Source: Betaproteobacteria bacterium (lineage in GTDB: Bacteria; Pseudomonadota; Gammaproteobacteria; Burkholderiales; Thiobacillaceae). Taken from it: DNA of 6,493 nt. Shown piece by piece: positions 5,922 to 6,493 of this stretch (position 1 is its first letter; each line of letters starts with the position of its first letter). The notes beneath the pieces are model-generated. The model was not told the origin of the DNA. It did no database searches and saw nothing but the letters and a program-made list of their open reading frames with translations. The stretch spans positions 1-6,493 of the forward strand of contig JAIFLB010000158.1 of NCBI GenBank assembly GCA_020049245.1, written 5' to 3'. The position numbers and the translations under genes are program-made.

Positions 5922-5942
5922 TAAGTTGTTTTCAGCAACTTA
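5922..5942. repeat. Inverted repeat upstream of the sigma-54 promoter
   Basis: TAAGTTG (5922-5928) and CAACTTA (5936-5942) form a perfect 7-bp dyad with a 7-nt spacer, centred about 62 bp upstream of the predicted sigma-54 start. No T-run follows on the plus strand, so it is not an obvious terminator for the phosphomannomutase gene. It could be an activator site. The rest of the gap 5827-5921 shows nothing I can name apart from a TACAAT (-10-like) at 5912-5917 without a good -35. Confidence 0.4.
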
Positions 5943-5967
5943 ACAAAAAATCAATCACTTACGTTAT

Positions 5968-5983
5968 CGGCATGTAATTTGCT
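5968..5983 (+). promoter_or_regulatory. Sigma-54 (RpoN) -24/-12 promoter
   Basis: CGGCATG-TAAT-TTGCT matches the TGGCACG-N4-TTGCW consensus with two substitutions. It keeps the invariant GG (5969-5970) and GC (5981-5982) exactly 10 nt apart. Transcription would start near 5993-5995, about 77 nt before the ATG at 6071. A -10-like TATAAA (5984-5989) overlaps the -12 region and is an alternative reading, but it lacks a matching -35. Confidence 0.6.
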
Positions 5984-6070
5984 TATAAATCTTCAGCAGA
6001 TGTACACGAGATACATCACAACAATTTGCGACATTTTTTGAACTTAGCATCAGCTTTTGGAGGTTTAACC

Positions 6071-6493
6071 ATGAAACTAAAACATCTAGTTCTTGCTCTC
6101 GGCCTGGCTTCTGTAGCCAGCATGGCCAACGCAACCACTACCGCAGTCGGCTCGGTCGGCGTTGGCGTTCCCGCGCCCTTTAGCGGAATTGCAGCACCTG
6201 GCTCATTCAACGACATCTTTACCTTTAACCTGCCGACCAACGGTGGAACTGGTTACAGCGTCATCAATTTCCCGCTTACGATCCCGGCAATTGGTAGTTT
6301 CGAAGGTGGTAATTTCAACTCATTGCTGACTACCATGTCGTTGTTCTCAAATGCTGACGGCATTCTGTTCAACGCCGATGACATTCTTTTAGATTCAGCA
6401 AGCGGCGGCCCGGGTTCGCTCGATCTGACCTGGCGTGCAAGTGCAGCGGGCTCCTACTACCTCAACATTACCGGCATTGCTAACGGCACCTTG
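6071..6493 (+). CDS. Exported protein resembling FxDxF-family PEP-CTERM proteins, C-terminus beyond window
   Basis: The visible 141 residues start with a signal peptide (MKLKHLVLALGLASVASMANA, cut after about residue 21). A Gly/Ala-rich stretch leads to FNDIFTF, giving the F46-x-D48-x-F50 motif that names the FxDxF PEP-CTERM family. Then come beta-strand-rich segments typical of it: MSLFSNADG, ILLDSASGGPGSLDLTW and AAGSYYLNITG. Family members usually end soon after with a Pro-Glu-Pro motif, a membrane helix and a basic tail that exosortase processes, but that part lies outside the window. The start has GGAGG (6059-6063) 7 nt upstream. A sigma-54-type promoter precedes the gene, as reported for exosortase-associated genes controlled by PrsK/PrsR. 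Function is likely surface or biofilm-matrix related. The family assignment is by motif and not proven without the C-terminus. Confidence 0.75.
   Translation, partial: MKLKHLVLALGLASVASMANATTTAVGSVGVGVPAPFSGIAAPGSFNDIFTFNLPTNGGTGYSVINFPLTIPAIGSFEGGNFNSLLTTMSLFSNADGILFNADDILLDSASGGPGSLDLTWRASAAGSYYLNITGIANGTL

Overview
The window looks like chromosomal DNA of a GC-moderate betaproteobacterium (Burkholderiales, Nitrosomonadales or Rhodocyclales type). This is inferred from the branched-chain aminotransferase followed by a small CHCC zinc-finger gene, a HemN of proteobacterial type, an AlgC-type phosphomannomutase, and a secreted protein resembling the FxDxF PEP-CTERM family. No mobile element, tRNA, rRNA or CRISPR array was seen. 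Six of the seven genes can be assigned to families; two of the seven run off the window ends.

Layout. Positions 1-701 (minus) hold the start of an exported Sel1-repeat protein. A 173-bp divergent intergenic region carries a plausible promoter in each direction. A compact rightward operon follows: ilvE (875-1795), a 69-residue zf-CHCC protein (1806-2015) and a secreted DUF302 protein with a TTG start (2037-2546). It ends at a strong bidirectional terminator (2578-2615) shared with the convergent hemN gene (2635-4008, minus).

The 441-bp region 4009-4449 holds no protein gene but is not empty. It contains a hemN promoter, an FNR/ANR-like box (4074-4087), an AT-rich stretch with promoter-like sequence, a structured segment with two CCUCCC-type motifs, and two intrinsic terminators in tandem (4309-4329 and 4332-4364). 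No reading frame explains those terminators, so the segment is best read as an unannotated small RNA or as an attenuated leader of the next gene.

The AlgC-type phosphomannomutase/phosphoglucomutase (4450-5826, GTG start) makes hexose-1-phosphates for surface polysaccharide. After a 244-bp gap comes the beginning of the PEP-CTERM-like exported protein (6071 to the window end). That gap has a near-consensus sigma-54 promoter and an upstream inverted repeat. This fits the known link between exosortase/PEP-CTERM systems, exopolysaccharide production and the sigma-54 activator PrsR.

Most of the window is housekeeping metabolism: branched-chain amino acids, anaerobic haem synthesis and sugar-phosphate supply. 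The parts that may be undescribed are non-coding: the putative RNA at about 4200-4364 and the sigma-54 control region before the PEP-CTERM-like gene.
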